DNA from: Paludibacteraceae bacterium
Lineage (GTDB): Bacteria; Bacteroidota; Bacteroidia; Bacteroidales; Paludibacteraceae
Direction of reading: 5' to 3'
NCBI GenBank assembly: GCA_017632345.1
Contig: JAGBRL010000109.1
Coordinates: 1 to 32,723, forward strand
DNA: 32,723 nt
Part shown: positions 16,584-25,292 of the stretch, in pieces
Layout of the letters: each line of letters starts with the position of its first letter
Numbering within the stretch: position 1 is the first letter of the stretch
Translations under genes and position numbers: made by a program
Notes under the pieces: generated by a model
What the model was told of the DNA's origin: nothing
What the model saw: the letters and a program-made list of their open reading frames with translations, nothing else
The model's database searches: none

Positions 16584-17840
16584 TTATTCAAATTTGCGTT
16601 TTGTAAACCAACGTTCGTTGATTGTCATGTTAAGAATAAACTTAAAGTACTGTTCCTTTATCATATTCTCAGATTTCTTACCTATATTTCCATATTCAAA
16701 TCCGAGATTGACAACAGTCGGGTTCAAGCCCCTCTTCAGAGGCAAACCAAATCCGACACTGGCCACATACTCTTTGAAGTCATTGCCGTTCACATCATAA
16801 TAAGAGTTAGAAACATTAAAACCAGCCCTGTAGGCCACGCGTTTCAGATAACGCTTGCTGTTTCCGTCCGGCAAAAGCTCCACGCCCAAAGCGTACTTAT
16901 CTTTGTCAGTGAACTCTTTTTCGCCGAAATACCTCACATCGGACCATATCTGACGTTTGTAGTCAAATCCTACATGAAGCCTCTCATTTAAATTATATAC
17001 AAAACCCATGCCAAAGCACAGAGGCAAATCAAATTTATTGTCGAAACTCAACGAGACGGTATCCACCGACGCGGTCGTGACTGTCTGCACCGCATCAGCC
17101 CCAAGTTCAGACTTCAGGCTCATCACGGCACCCAAAGCAAGGCTTCTCTCCTTTGAAAAGTTGATTTCGTACTGAGCGCCAAAAGACGTGTTAAAATCCG
17201 TCACCTCTATCCTCTTAATCTGCTCTGTGGACTTAAATGCCGTATTCTTGAAGCTCACCGTACTCGTATGCTCAATTGTTCCGAAATTGTAAAACAGATT
17301 GGCGCCGACAGAAAAGTTTCTGAACGGCGACACACCCACACCGACGAAAACCTGATTCAGGCCTCCTGTTCCTTTATAAAAAGAGGTTGACTCTAACGAG
17401 CCTCCAACAATCGACGACGGCACCGCCTGCTTCATTTCAAAGTCATACCCAACAAAAGAGTACGGCACCAGACCGGCGCTCACGCCCAGCCAACGCGTTA
17501 CAGGAAACTGCAAAGCAAGATATTCCAAATTACCGTTCCACTTTCGCTGGTCTGCGTTCGAGTCCGAATAAGCCGAAATACGAAGAGACGCACCAAACTC
17601 GAATCTGAAACTCATGGAATCAATTGCGGTGTAAGAAGCCGGGTTAGCCGGATTGATATGCTTTTTAGAGCGCAAGGCAGAAGACACTCCGCCCATCGCC
17701 CTGCTCTGTCCGAAACCCAAATCGACAAGTTCGCCATAACCATACCTTGTGTACGGAGAACTCGTATTATTCTGAGCCTGCAATCCGAAGCCCAGCATAC
17801 CCCAAAAGGATAGCAATATTATAGCCTTTCTCGTTAACAT
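16584..17840 (-). CDS. Outer-membrane beta-barrel protein (FadL/OMPP1-like)
   Basis: 418 aa. A signal peptide (MLTRKAIILLSFWGMLGFGLQA) is followed by NNTSSPYTRYGYGELVDLGF and RAMGGVSSALRSKKHINPANPASY, an N-terminal pattern seen in FadL-like barrels of Bacteroidetes. The rest alternates short beta strands and ends in a strand region (FKFILNMTINERWF). The ATG at 17840 shares its A with the coaX stop (TGATG), which indicates coupled translation; the TTG just before it is not needed. It sits in the coaX to ppiD envelope run. It may carry hydrophobic compounds across the outer membrane, but the substrate is unknown. Confidence 0.82.
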   Translation of the reverse strand: MLTRKAIILLSFWGMLGFGLQAQNNTSSPYTRYGYGELVDLGFGQSRAMGGVSSALRSKKHINPANPASYTAIDSMSFRFEFGASLRISAYSDSNADQRKWNGNLEYLALQFPVTRWLGVSAGLVPYSFVGYDFEMKQAVPSSIVGGSLESTSFYKGTGGLNQVFVGVGVSPFRNFSVGANLFYNFGTIEHTSTVSFKNTAFKSTEQIKRIEVTDFNTSFGAQYEINFSKERSLALGAVMSLKSELGADAVQTVTTASVDTVSLSFDNKFDLPLCFGMGFVYNLNERLHVGFDYKRQIWSDVRYFGEKEFTDKDKYALGVELLPDGNSKRYLKRVAYRAGFNVSNSYYDVNGNDFKEYVASVGFGLPLKRGLNPTVVNLGFEYGNIGKKSENMIKEQYFKFILNMTINERWFTKRKFE

Positions 17841-18556
17841 CAATAGTTGAGTATTCTGTTCAAACCTATTAATAATAAATTTTGATTTGCAAAGATGCTA
17901 CTTTTTAATTTTCTTTCAAAGAAAAAAGACGCTCCGCCAGTCAAAAATACCGAAATATTAGGAAAAATTAACATAATTTCACGAATAAAGCCATCAATTT
18001 CACCAATCATGCCATTAACCACACCCGAAAAAATTGCATCTTCAGTATTCGTCCCAATAAGTTTAGCCTCATCCTTAACATTCACGAGAGGCAGTTTTTT
18101 AGTGAAATGATTAAGAGCCTTCAGACGCATGTCCAGCCCCAGCGAAATGTTTCCGCCCACATACTGATTTTTTGAATTGACGACATCAAACGTCATTGCG
18201 GTGCCAATATCAATCACAAGCAAATTAGAGTCCGGCTTCAAATAATTGGCCCCCACGCACACCGCAAGTCTGTCGCGCCCAAGAGTCTTCGGAGTTTCGT
18301 AAAGATTTTCGATAGGCACTGCTGTATTTTCGTCTAGAAAGACAAACTTATCCACTCTGCCCTTTATGAACTCGCAAAGCTTGTCATCTGTGTTAACGAC
18401 AGACGATACGATAGCCTTTCTGAAACTATACTTGCAAAACAACGCGTCAGCCTCCTGCGTTCTGAACTCGTCAAAACGCAAACTCTCAACGAGCCTGTCA
18501 TTATCAAACACCCCTATTTTCACAGAGGAGTTTCCTTGATCCACAATTAAATTCAT
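17840..18556 (-). CDS. coaX: Type III pantothenate kinase
   Basis: 238 aa from ATG 18556 (MNLIVDQGNSSVKIGVFDN); the eight upstream codons are not conserved. CoaX phosphorylates pantothenate, the first step of coenzyme A synthesis, in the ASKHA fold. Visible motifs are the phosphate-1 loop DQGNSSVKIG, GRDRLAVCVGANYL, the phosphate-2 loop VIDIGTAMTFDVV, GGNISLGLDMRLKAL, GVVNGMIGEIDGFI and the adenosine motif LTGGASFFFERKL. It heads the minus-strand run and overlaps the barrel gene by one nucleotide. A terminator hairpin lies just upstream of its start, so its promoter must be very close to the start or expression must come from incomplete termination. Confidence 0.95.
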   Translation of the reverse strand: MNLIVDQGNSSVKIGVFDNDRLVESLRFDEFRTQEADALFCKYSFRKAIVSSVVNTDDKLCEFIKGRVDKFVFLDENTAVPIENLYETPKTLGRDRLAVCVGANYLKPDSNLLVIDIGTAMTFDVVNSKNQYVGGNISLGLDMRLKALNHFTKKLPLVNVKDEAKLIGTNTEDAIFSGVVNGMIGEIDGFIREIMLIFPNISVFLTGGASFFFERKLKSSIFANQNLLLIGLNRILNY

Positions 18557-18563
18557 AACATGC

Positions 18564-18590
18564 AAAAGGGCCAGGAACAACCCCAGCCCT
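18564..18590 (-). terminator. Hairpin terminator after the WG-repeat gene
   Basis: On the minus strand AGGGCTGGG pairs with CCTGGCCCT through nine pairs including two wobbles, followed by TTTT. It lies 100 nt after the WG-repeat stop and only 8 nt before the coaX ATG, so it could also influence coaX expression. Confidence 0.55.
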
Positions 18591-18690
18591 CACTTTTTTA
18601 TCTTAGATTAAAGACCGGACACCTCACTCCGACGACAAGCAGCAAGTCACGCCACGCGCATCATCAGAACAAAAGTCAGCCTCATAACAT

Positions 18691-21390
18691 TTAATAAGAA
18701 ATAACACCGTATTTTCCTTCAAACTCCACAACTGCAAACTTGTCAGTTGCCGCCACAACCTTACCGTAAGACGGATAAACAATCAAGTCGCCCCTGTCAT
18801 TTATCACACCATACTTGCCGTTGGCCTTGTTTTTCACAATGTTTCCAGAAACAATATCGTACCCCTTAGGCAGAAGAACAATACCATCCTTAGAGAAACA
18901 AGTGTTATCGCCGTTCACCTCACCTTTAGCAAGTTTGCCATCAAACGAAACGATTGAGTTAGCAAAGGCAGGCGTAAGTTCCTTACCCCTAGAGTCTATC
19001 ATACCCTGCTTTCCGTTTGCACTTGAATAAGCGAAATAGACATCCTTGCCAATCTGCTTCATCGGCTTGATCTGCGAATAGTAAGGAGACACCAGCAACT
19101 CGCCGTTCAGACCAATAAGCCCGACCTTCGCCTTTGTGAAGATTCCAAGTTCAGCCACCTCGATAACAGTATATCCGTTCTTCAGTTTCTTCAATCTGAT
19201 CTCGTCCACAGTCTTGAAGATCGTCTTGCCATCCTTCATAACAATTTTCTCGTTTGCAGTTCCCGTAAAGACAGTCACATAAACCACGTTAGACGTAACG
19301 CCGTTCTTGAACGCGTAGCAGTCATCGTCAAAGAAGTGACCAGGGTCCAGCAGTCTGTCATACTTAGCCGGCAAAACCAAAGAAGCTTTATAAAGCAGAC
19401 CATATTTTCCGCCCTTTTTCACCACAGAGTAGTTATTGCAGAAACGCGACATCTCTTCATACTCCACAGGCACAATAACAGAGCCATTTCTGTCTATCGC
19501 TCCCCACAAAGCACCTTTCTTAACACGGATCATACCTTCGAACATTTCATCGTCAACATCGTCAAACTCGCCCAAAGAGACAACAGTTCCGTTAAAATCT
19601 ACAAGTTTGAACGCTCCGTTTTCCTTCACCACAAGCAAATCGCCCGCACGTTTCACAGAAGCTCCGGCAGTCATAGAATAAACCACCTTGCCCTGACGGT
19701 TAATATACATCCAGACACCATCTTTCTTAACCTTAGCTATACCGTTCTGGAAGCACTCGCCCACCTCCTGATAAACGACAGGGAGGTTGTTAGTCTTAGT
19801 TTTGTCAATAAAGCCGAACACACCATTCTTCTCGTAAGAGATCATCTTGTCATCGCCGCCGCAGTCACGGAACGAAGAGAGCCAATCGTAATACAAGTAA
19901 GAACCAGTAGTGTCAATCCACCCCTCTCTCTGGAAATTCTTCACACTAGATATACCGTCCGGGTCGAAGAACGGAGCCATGTCAAACTCAGGAGCAATAA
20001 GCACCTTTCCTTCCGAAGAGATAAGCCCCCACTTCTTTCCGACACGCATCTTTATAAGTTTGCTGTCAATATCGTCAGCGTTGCGCCACTTCACCTCGTC
20101 ATACTGTTCGTCCAGCACCTTGTTTCCTTCCACATCAACAATAACGAGACGTCCGGTGTAAGATAGAGCCACAGAGCCGTTGCTCAGGACCTTGCTGTTA
20201 AACTCAGTCAGGGCAGTCTCCACAAAAGGTTCGACAGCCACAGTCGAGCCAGCGTAAAGCAGTCCCCACTTGCCGTTCTCTTTATAAGCGACAAAAAGGT
20301 TGCCCATCGGCATGAAGTCATCCTTATTAGAGACCACAAAAGGCAAAGCCTCTTTTCCGCTCTTTATATCAACCAAGCCCCACTTGCCAAACTTTTTAGC
20401 CACAAGCAAACCTGAGAAGACCTTGCCGACATCCTCATACTCCGGAGCGATAACCTGCACTCCATTTTCAGTCACCACGCCCCAGCCGCCGGCGTCGTTA
20501 ATCATAAAATAGTTTTTATTTAACACAGAGTCAACCTCAAGCCTTAAATTTCTATACTTAGGCGACAACTTCCATGTCAGAAGCTTCTGATTTTCAGCAA
20601 TTTTCTCTTCAAACTCACGCACAGCCCTTGAGTTTTCCGGATAATTAGCGATAAAAATGGCATACTGATTCACAGAGCCGGAAGCCTTAGCCTCCTCATA
20701 AGCCATATCCTCAAGCCCTTTCTGCAGCTGCGGCACAAACTTAGACTCCGGGTACATGCTTATGTACTGAGAATAGGCGCCCGCATTCTTGTCCAGCGCC
20801 ACAAACGCCAAGGAGTCTCTCAAAGCTATAGCCTCCGCTCTTTTAGGCGACTTAGGGTAATCAGCCAAGAACTTCTCAACATCCTGCACAGAGGCGTTCT
20901 TCAACGTTTTGGTGAAGATAAAATCCTCCTTCATCTTCTGAGCGTCAGAAAGATAAGAGCAGCCCTGACAAATCTTGATGATGTCTTCTATAGCCTCAAG
21001 CGAATTTGCCTCCTTTGCGTCCGAAAGGAGATTAGACTCGACACTCAACCTAAGCTCATCTATGTCTATACCCTCTTCCCTCATCACGTCCATCACCTTC
21101 TTGTCATAAAGGTAATCGCTGTACGCTATCTTATTGTAAATAGAATACGCTGTTTTGGGGTTGTAGCCATTGTACTTAGGGCTATTATACAAGATACAGT
21201 CAGCCAAATCGAGCAACAGATAGTCTTGCGAAGAAGAAATTTTCTTCGAAATCTTAGACCTTGTCTTTATAGCCGACTCAAACTTGCCTCGTTTCACCTG
21301 CTTTATAACATCCTCGACATCCGCCGAATACACATTAACAGCACCACCCAGCAAAAGCGCCGCCAATCCTATTTTAAATTTCGTTTTCAT
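18691..21390 (-). CDS. Exported WG-repeat protein with N-terminal helical repeat region
   Basis: 899 aa from ATG 21390, with a signal peptide (MKTKFKIGLAALLLGGAVNVYSA). Residues about 25-270 are helical and TPR-like (for example FLADYPKSPKRAEAIALRDS and FIANYPENSRAVREFEEK), in the style of YbgF or outer-membrane lipoprotein repeats. From about residue 275 to the end there are ten or more WG repeats: GKWGLVDIKSGKEALPF, NGKWGLLYAGS, GKKWGLISSEGKVLIAPEF, GGKYGLLYKASLVLPAKY, NGKQGMIDSRGKELTPAF and NGKYGVINDRGDLIVYPSY, ending EGKYGVISY. WG repeats form beta-rich structures probably used for binding; no enzyme activity is known. It should be periplasmic or surface located. It ends with its own terminator and starts after an unusually long leader. 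Confidence 0.88.
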   Translation of the reverse strand: MKTKFKIGLAALLLGGAVNVYSADVEDVIKQVKRGKFESAIKTRSKISKKISSSQDYLLLDLADCILYNSPKYNGYNPKTAYSIYNKIAYSDYLYDKKVMDVMREEGIDIDELRLSVESNLLSDAKEANSLEAIEDIIKICQGCSYLSDAQKMKEDFIFTKTLKNASVQDVEKFLADYPKSPKRAEAIALRDSLAFVALDKNAGAYSQYISMYPESKFVPQLQKGLEDMAYEEAKASGSVNQYAIFIANYPENSRAVREFEEKIAENQKLLTWKLSPKYRNLRLEVDSVLNKNYFMINDAGGWGVVTENGVQVIAPEYEDVGKVFSGLLVAKKFGKWGLVDIKSGKEALPFVVSNKDDFMPMGNLFVAYKENGKWGLLYAGSTVAVEPFVETALTEFNSKVLSNGSVALSYTGRLVIVDVEGNKVLDEQYDEVKWRNADDIDSKLIKMRVGKKWGLISSEGKVLIAPEFDMAPFFDPDGISSVKNFQREGWIDTTGSYLYYDWLSSFRDCGGDDKMISYEKNGVFGFIDKTKTNNLPVVYQEVGECFQNGIAKVKKDGVWMYINRQGKVVYSMTAGASVKRAGDLLVVKENGAFKLVDFNGTVVSLGEFDDVDDEMFEGMIRVKKGALWGAIDRNGSVIVPVEYEEMSRFCNNYSVVKKGGKYGLLYKASLVLPAKYDRLLDPGHFFDDDCYAFKNGVTSNVVYVTVFTGTANEKIVMKDGKTIFKTVDEIRLKKLKNGYTVIEVAELGIFTKAKVGLIGLNGELLVSPYYSQIKPMKQIGKDVYFAYSSANGKQGMIDSRGKELTPAFANSIVSFDGKLAKGEVNGDNTCFSKDGIVLLPKGYDIVSGNIVKNKANGKYGVINDRGDLIVYPSYGKVVAATDKFAVVEFEGKYGVISY

Positions 21391-21691
21391 AATTCCAAAC
21401 TACTAACAAATTACACATTAATAAAAACGCAAGTCCGGTTCCATAATCTGCATAAAGTCAAGACAAACAGAACCTTCGCCTTCGGGACGAGCAGCTATAA
21501 GCCCAAGCAATCCGCAAACACTTCCGCCGCTCAAAAAAGGCCCAAACATGCCGTAACATAGGCTTTGCGCAACTACAAAACGCAAACCTTGTTCAAAACA
21601 AAGCCCGAAATAAAGACTTTTATCCCAAAAAAGCAAATATATAGCACTTTTTTTAACATTTCAACCTAAATCAGAAAAGAAATAGAGCTCA
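21391..21691. other. Long, structured leader upstream of the WG-repeat gene
   Basis: Roughly 300 nt without a convincing gene. With the promoter at 21634-21664 the WG-repeat transcript would have a leader of about 235 nt. On the minus strand the region can form several hairpins, including GGCTTTG/CAAAGCC, TTTGCG/CGCAAA and TTCGGG/CCCGAA. It also contains a 72-codon minus-strand frame (21418-21636) that starts inside the -7 box and so is unlikely to be a gene. It may hold a leader regulator or an unannotated RNA; I do not recognise a known riboswitch. Confidence 0.4.
21634..21664 (-). promoter_or_regulatory. Promoter with -33 and -7 elements, upstream of the WG-repeat gene
   Basis: On the minus strand TTG (21664-21662), a 20-nt spacer and TATATTTG (21641-21634) match the Bacteroidetes consensus TTG-N19-21-TAnnTTTG. 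The start codon is about 245 nt downstream. Confidence 0.65.
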
Positions 21692-22609
21692 TCACAACAA
21701 CCTCACAGCCTCTTTGTATTTTTCGACAGTAGAAGCCTTGACAATCTTCTTTCTGACATTTTTTTCCACATACGGCATAAAATATTCCCAAAAAGGCTTA
21801 ATTTTAGCCAGCACCTGAACATCACCGCAAAGCCTCTCGCTGAACGTACGGAAAAGCACATCGTGAAGTTCCAGTTCCTTCTTTCTGCGCTCAAGTTCGG
21901 TCAGAGGCACGCCGCCCTTCAGCTCATTAGCCAATCCGGGATTTGCCAGCAAACCTCTGCCCAGCATCAGTCCGGAAAGGTCGGGAAACAACCTCTGCAC
22001 ACGAGCGGCATCATCAGCGCAAGCAATGTCGCCATTATAAACCAGCGGCTTTTCGCACTTGCTGTAAAACCTGCCAAACGCCTCCAAGTCCACGCTTCCC
22101 TTGTATTGCTGAACGCCCAATCTCGGATGAAGCACAATCTGCCTCAAAGGCAAATCGTTAAGAAGCGGAAGCACGTCCATCGCCTCATTCTCAGAGTTCA
22201 GCCCCAGCCGCATCTTCACGGAGAAAGACAAGTCCGGCATCTCGCGCACAACCCGCAGCATATCTCTCAGGTCATCAGGATAAGGCAGCAAACCGCACCC
22301 TTTGCGCTTTTTCACAATAATCGGGAACGGGCAGCCCAAATTAATGTCAACCCACTTGTAGCCCATATCTCTGACCAGAGCAGCAACAGACCTGAGCTCG
22401 TCAGCCGAAGCTGCGATAACCTGAGGTACCAGCACCGGCACTGAATTATTTTCAGGAGCCACATCACGAATATCCTTAGCCCTCGCCTCGCCCTTTTCTA
22501 GTCTGACGAAAGGCGAAAAATAAGCGTCAACTCCGCCAAAAACCTCAGCATGAGCATTTCTGTACGCCGCCTCCGTAAAGCCCTGCAAAGGGGCAAAATA
22601 CACATTCAT
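21692..22609 (-). CDS. dus: tRNA-dihydrouridine synthase family protein
   Basis: 305 aa from ATG 22609 (MNVYFAPLQGFTEAAYRNAH). The upstream 42 open codons overlap the esterase 3' end in another frame and are not conserved. Dus enzymes reduce uridine to dihydrouridine in tRNA with FMN and NADPH. Motifs in order: the N-terminal APLQGFTEAAYR FMN loop, VPQVIA, DINLGCPFP with catalytic Cys93, SVKMRLG with the FMN-contacting Lys, LHPRLGVQQYKG, LVYNGDI, and LMLGRGLLANPG. The overall size and the GCGLLPYPDDLRDML stretch suggest the DusC-like branch, but the target position is not readable. It begins 16 nt after the esterase stop, so the two are probably cotranscribed. Confidence 0.9.
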   Translation of the reverse strand: MNVYFAPLQGFTEAAYRNAHAEVFGGVDAYFSPFVRLEKGEARAKDIRDVAPENNSVPVLVPQVIAASADELRSVAALVRDMGYKWVDINLGCPFPIIVKKRKGCGLLPYPDDLRDMLRVVREMPDLSFSVKMRLGLNSENEAMDVLPLLNDLPLRQIVLHPRLGVQQYKGSVDLEAFGRFYSKCEKPLVYNGDIACADDAARVQRLFPDLSGLMLGRGLLANPGLANELKGGVPLTELERRKKELELHDVLFRTFSERLCGDVQVLAKIKPFWEYFMPYVEKNVRKKIVKASTVEKYKEAVRLL

Positions 22610-22625
22610 ACGCAGCAAGTCCGCA

Positions 22626-23414
22626 TCATTTCTCCTTAGAGAAAATCCATTCAAGAAAATCTTCGGAACCAAGCACAGAATCCAGAATATCATGTTTAAA
22701 TCCCGGATATTCAAGCAGTTCCACTTTCGCAGCACCGTTAGCCTTCAGTTCGTAATAAAAATCACGAGACAAAGCCACCGGCACCACATCATCTTCCGTT
22801 CCGTGATACATTCTCAGCGGCACCTTCTTCAATTTCTTAGCGTCAGTAGCGTCAAATCCGCCACAAATGGAGACCACCGCCGCGAAAAGCTTAGGATTTC
22901 GAATCGCGATGTCCAAAGCGCCAAAAGCCCCGGACGAATTGCCTATCAAATAGACTCTGTCCGCATCAACATTCTTCTTATCAATATAATACTTAACAAG
23001 CTTAACAAGCAACTCTGCAGCATAAGTCTCATCCTCGTCAGTTCCGACAAAATTGTAGTTGCCGGCCGCGTCCTTCGTATATTCCGCCCACTTGTCTTCG
23101 GACGGGCACTGCGGGAATATAACTATCGCAGGATATTTGCTTTTGTTGTCTTCGTTTTTGAACACACCAGTTCCGGACGACAGCTGCTTTTTGTTATCCG
23201 AGCCATGACCATCCTCTCCATGAAGGAAAACAACCAGCGGATACTCCTTCTTGCTATTCTTGTCATACCCTTTCGGATACAAGATACGATATTTCAAAGT
23301 ATCCCCCGAAGAACGGTACTCACGTCCGTAAAAATAGTCTGAAGACTGTCCGTAAAAAGGCATAGCAAAAAACAAAGACAATGCCAATAACGCCAAATAT
23401 TTCAAATCTTTCAT
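22626..23414 (-). CDS. Exported alpha/beta-hydrolase esterase
   Basis: 262 aa from ATG 23414, with a signal peptide (MKDLKYLALLALSLFFAMPFYGQ). It has the alpha/beta-hydrolase core: PLVVFLHGEDGHG oxyanion region, nucleophile elbow GNSSG (Ser160), acid in GTEDDVVP (Asp208), and His241 in GFKHDI. The arrangement resembles the PHB-depolymerase/feruloyl-esterase-like and prolyl-oligopeptidase-like secreted esterases common in Bacteroidetes. It should act in the periplasm on an ester, perhaps on polysaccharide side groups, but no polysaccharide-degradation genes are near and the substrate is unknown. It is followed by the dus gene after 16 nt. Confidence 0.83.
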   Translation of the reverse strand: MKDLKYLALLALSLFFAMPFYGQSSDYFYGREYRSSGDTLKYRILYPKGYDKNSKKEYPLVVFLHGEDGHGSDNKKQLSSGTGVFKNEDNKSKYPAIVIFPQCPSEDKWAEYTKDAAGNYNFVGTDEDETYAAELLVKLVKYYIDKKNVDADRVYLIGNSSGAFGALDIAIRNPKLFAAVVSICGGFDATDAKKLKKVPLRMYHGTEDDVVPVALSRDFYYELKANGAAKVELLEYPGFKHDILDSVLGSEDFLEWIFSKEK

Positions 23415-23740
23415 AATTCAAACTTTTTTAATTTACCAAAAGAAAACCCTGTACGCAGAGCGAAATAAACAACCCGACAACAAACGCGCTGCCATCAGCC
23501 GATTTTCAGACCGCAATTTATTAAAAAAAAATCAGCAAACATCTAACTTTATCAGAAAAAAATAAAAAAAAGATTATTTACTCTTCGTCAAAAGCAAGCG
23601 ACATCTCTACAGAGGGAAAAGCGTTTCGTGCGGAAAAGAGAAAAAAAAGGGTTGCAGATGCGTTACAGACTGCTTGAAAAATGTTAAGTTTCATGGCATT
23701 TAAAAAAAAATCACACTCTACTCTATTTTTTTTCGCCTTT
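23415..23740. other. AT-rich divergent intergenic region between esterase and tRNA-Pro
   Basis: More than 300 nt separating the divergent esterase and tRNA-Pro. It contains many A and T homopolymer runs and no credible reading frame. The esterase promoter must be here. GATGTTTG near 23537 on the minus strand is only a partial match to the -7 box. Confidence 0.4.
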
Positions 23741-23744
23741 TTTG

Positions 23745-23775
23745 TTGCGCAAATAAAAAAAACGCATTACCTTTG
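23745..23775 (+). promoter_or_regulatory. Promoter of tRNA-Pro
   Basis: TTG at 23745-23747, a 20-nt spacer and TACCTTTG at 23768-23775 give a full match to the Bacteroidetes -33/-7 pattern. It lies 20 nt before the mature tRNA 5' end. Confidence 0.75.
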
Positions 23776-23795
23776 CATCGCAATTGAGAAAGGAA

Positions 23796-23870
23796 CGAGA
23801 TGTAGCGCAGTCCGGTTAGCGCATCTGGTTTGGGACCAGAGGGTCGGGGGTTCGAATCCCTTCATCTCGA
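23796..23870 (+). tRNA. tRNA-Pro (UGG anticodon)
   Basis: A 75-nt cloverleaf: acceptor CGAGATG / CATCTCG (7 bp), D stem GCGC / GCGC, anticodon stem TCTGG / CCAGA with loop TTTGGGA (anticodon TGG at 23831-23833), variable GGGTC, and T stem GGGGG / CCCTT with TTCGAAT. The discriminator is A and the CCA end is not encoded. UGG reads all or most proline codons. Confidence 0.97.
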
Positions 23871-23873
23871 CAG

Positions 23874-23906
23874 CCGCTGAAATCGATGATTTTGGCGGTT
23901 TTTTTT
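23874..23906 (+). terminator. Rho-independent terminator of tRNA-Pro
   Basis: An 11-bp stem CCGCTGAAATC / GATTTTGGCGG with two wobbles closes on GAT and is followed by eight T. It ends 24 nt before the SpoIID-domain gene start, so that gene needs read-through or a promoter inside the terminator region. Confidence 0.9.
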
Positions 23907-23930
23907 ATTTTAACGAAACACCTTTTTACC

Positions 23931-25292
23931 ATGTCAAATTCAAAGAATCATATACAGTCCGATTTATTGGGCAAGGCCCTTGTAGAGGTCGGAATAATGT
24001 CTGAAGAAAGAATTGAAGTAAAGTTCAACACACCATACATACTGCAACAAAACGGAGCCAGCTGCAAGGACCACGAGTCTATATTCATAAGCAACGGCAA
24101 CATAAATGTAGAAGGAAGAGCCGAATCTCACACCGATTTGCTGTTTGTCCCGACAACAGACAATGGCAATTTCACCCTTGCAGACGTGACCATCGGCAAA
24201 AACTTTCACTGGGAACAAAAAGAGCTGCAGACTTTCAGCGGCGCGCTGCGCATCATTATGGAGGACAACCAACTGACAGCCATCAACATAGTGCCAGTCG
24301 AAGAGTATCTGACCAGCGTGATATCGTCAGAAATGAGCGCCACCTCATCTATAGAGCTGCTCAAGGCTCACGCCGTGATTTCAAGAAGCTGGCTGCTTTC
24401 GCAAATAACAAATAAAAACCGCAAAAAGACGACTGCCTCCGGAATGACAGAGACCGAAGAGGAGATTATCAAATGGTACGACCGAGAAGACCACATCAAT
24501 TTTGACGTGTGCGCCGACGACCATTGCCAGCGCTACCAAGGCATAACAAGAGCAAGCACAAAAACTGTCAGAGAGGCCATCGAAGCAACAAAAGGGCTTG
24601 TTCTGATGTGCGACGACGAAATTTGCGACGCACGCTTTTCTAAATCTTGCGGAGGCGTTTCCGAAACATTTGAAAACTGCTGGGAAGACTCCCCGCACAA
24701 ATATCTCGTAAAAGTCATAGACAACGCGGACTGTCACGACAAGCTAGCGGAAGACCTCTCCATAGAGGCAAATGCTGAACAATGGATACGCTCCGAGCCG
24801 AAGTCATTCTGCAACACAACAGACAAAGAGATTCTCTCTCAAGTGCTGAACAGCTACGACCAAGAGACCCCAGACTTCTACAGATGGAAGGTAGAATATT
24901 CGCAAGAGGAGATATCCGACCTAATAAGGAGAAAAAGCGGCATAGATTTTGGCGACATTTTAGATATCGTGCCAATGGAAAGAGGTGTTTCCGGACGTCT
25001 TGTCAAGATGAAGATTGTTGGCAGCAAAAGAACTCTAACAATAGGCAAAGAATTGGAAATCAGAAAGATTCTTTCCGAATCACACTTGTACAGTTCAGCT
25101 TTTGTTATAGATAAGGAAGGAGACGGAATACCTTTGAAGTTTACGCTCACCGGCGCGGGCTGGGGACACGGCGTGGGACTTTGCCAGATTGGAGCCGCCG
25201 TAATGGCAGCGAAAGGATACTCGTATAAAGACATTCTTTTTCACTATTACAAAAACTGCACAATAGACGAAAATTACGGAAACAAGATTTAG
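23931..25292 (+). CDS. SpoIID/LytB-domain protein
   Basis: 453 aa from ATG 23931. The upstream in-frame ATG at 23886 lies inside the tRNA terminator and is rejected. The SpoIID core is clear: VPVEEYLTSVISSEMSATSS with the presumed catalytic Glu134, LLKAHAVISRSWLL, then FSKSCGGVSETFENCW and the C-terminal LTGAGWGHGVGLCQIGAAVMAAKGYSYKDILFHYY. In sporulating Firmicutes SpoIID is a lytic transglycosylase that trims denuded peptidoglycan. In Bacteroidetes the role of this family is not settled. I see no signal peptide or membrane segment, which is odd for a peptidoglycan enzyme. It ends in UAG, which is also the first part of repeat copy C. Confidence 0.88.
   Translation: MSNSKNHIQSDLLGKALVEVGIMSEERIEVKFNTPYILQQNGASCKDHESIFISNGNINVEGRAESHTDLLFVPTTDNGNFTLADVTIGKNFHWEQKELQTFSGALRIIMEDNQLTAINIVPVEEYLTSVISSEMSATSSIELLKAHAVISRSWLLSQITNKNRKKTTASGMTETEEEIIKWYDREDHINFDVCADDHCQRYQGITRASTKTVREAIEATKGLVLMCDDEICDARFSKSCGGVSETFENCWEDSPHKYLVKVIDNADCHDKLAEDLSIEANAEQWIRSEPKSFCNTTDKEILSQVLNSYDQETPDFYRWKVEYSQEEISDLIRRKSGIDFGDILDIVPMERGVSGRLVKMKIVGSKRTLTIGKELEIRKILSESHLYSSAFVIDKEGDGIPLKFTLTGAGWGHGVGLCQIGAAVMAAKGYSYKDILFHYYKNCTIDENYGNKI

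Noticed and set aside
21418..21636. 72-codon minus-strand frame upstream of the WG-repeat gene
   Set aside because: Its first codon lies within the -7 promoter box, so the start would not be transcribed from that promoter, and it has no signal or domain pattern.
23886..23930. Extended N-terminus of the SpoIID-domain protein from ATG 23886
   Set aside because: This start lies within the stem of the tRNA-Pro terminator, and the added residues are encoded by its T-run.
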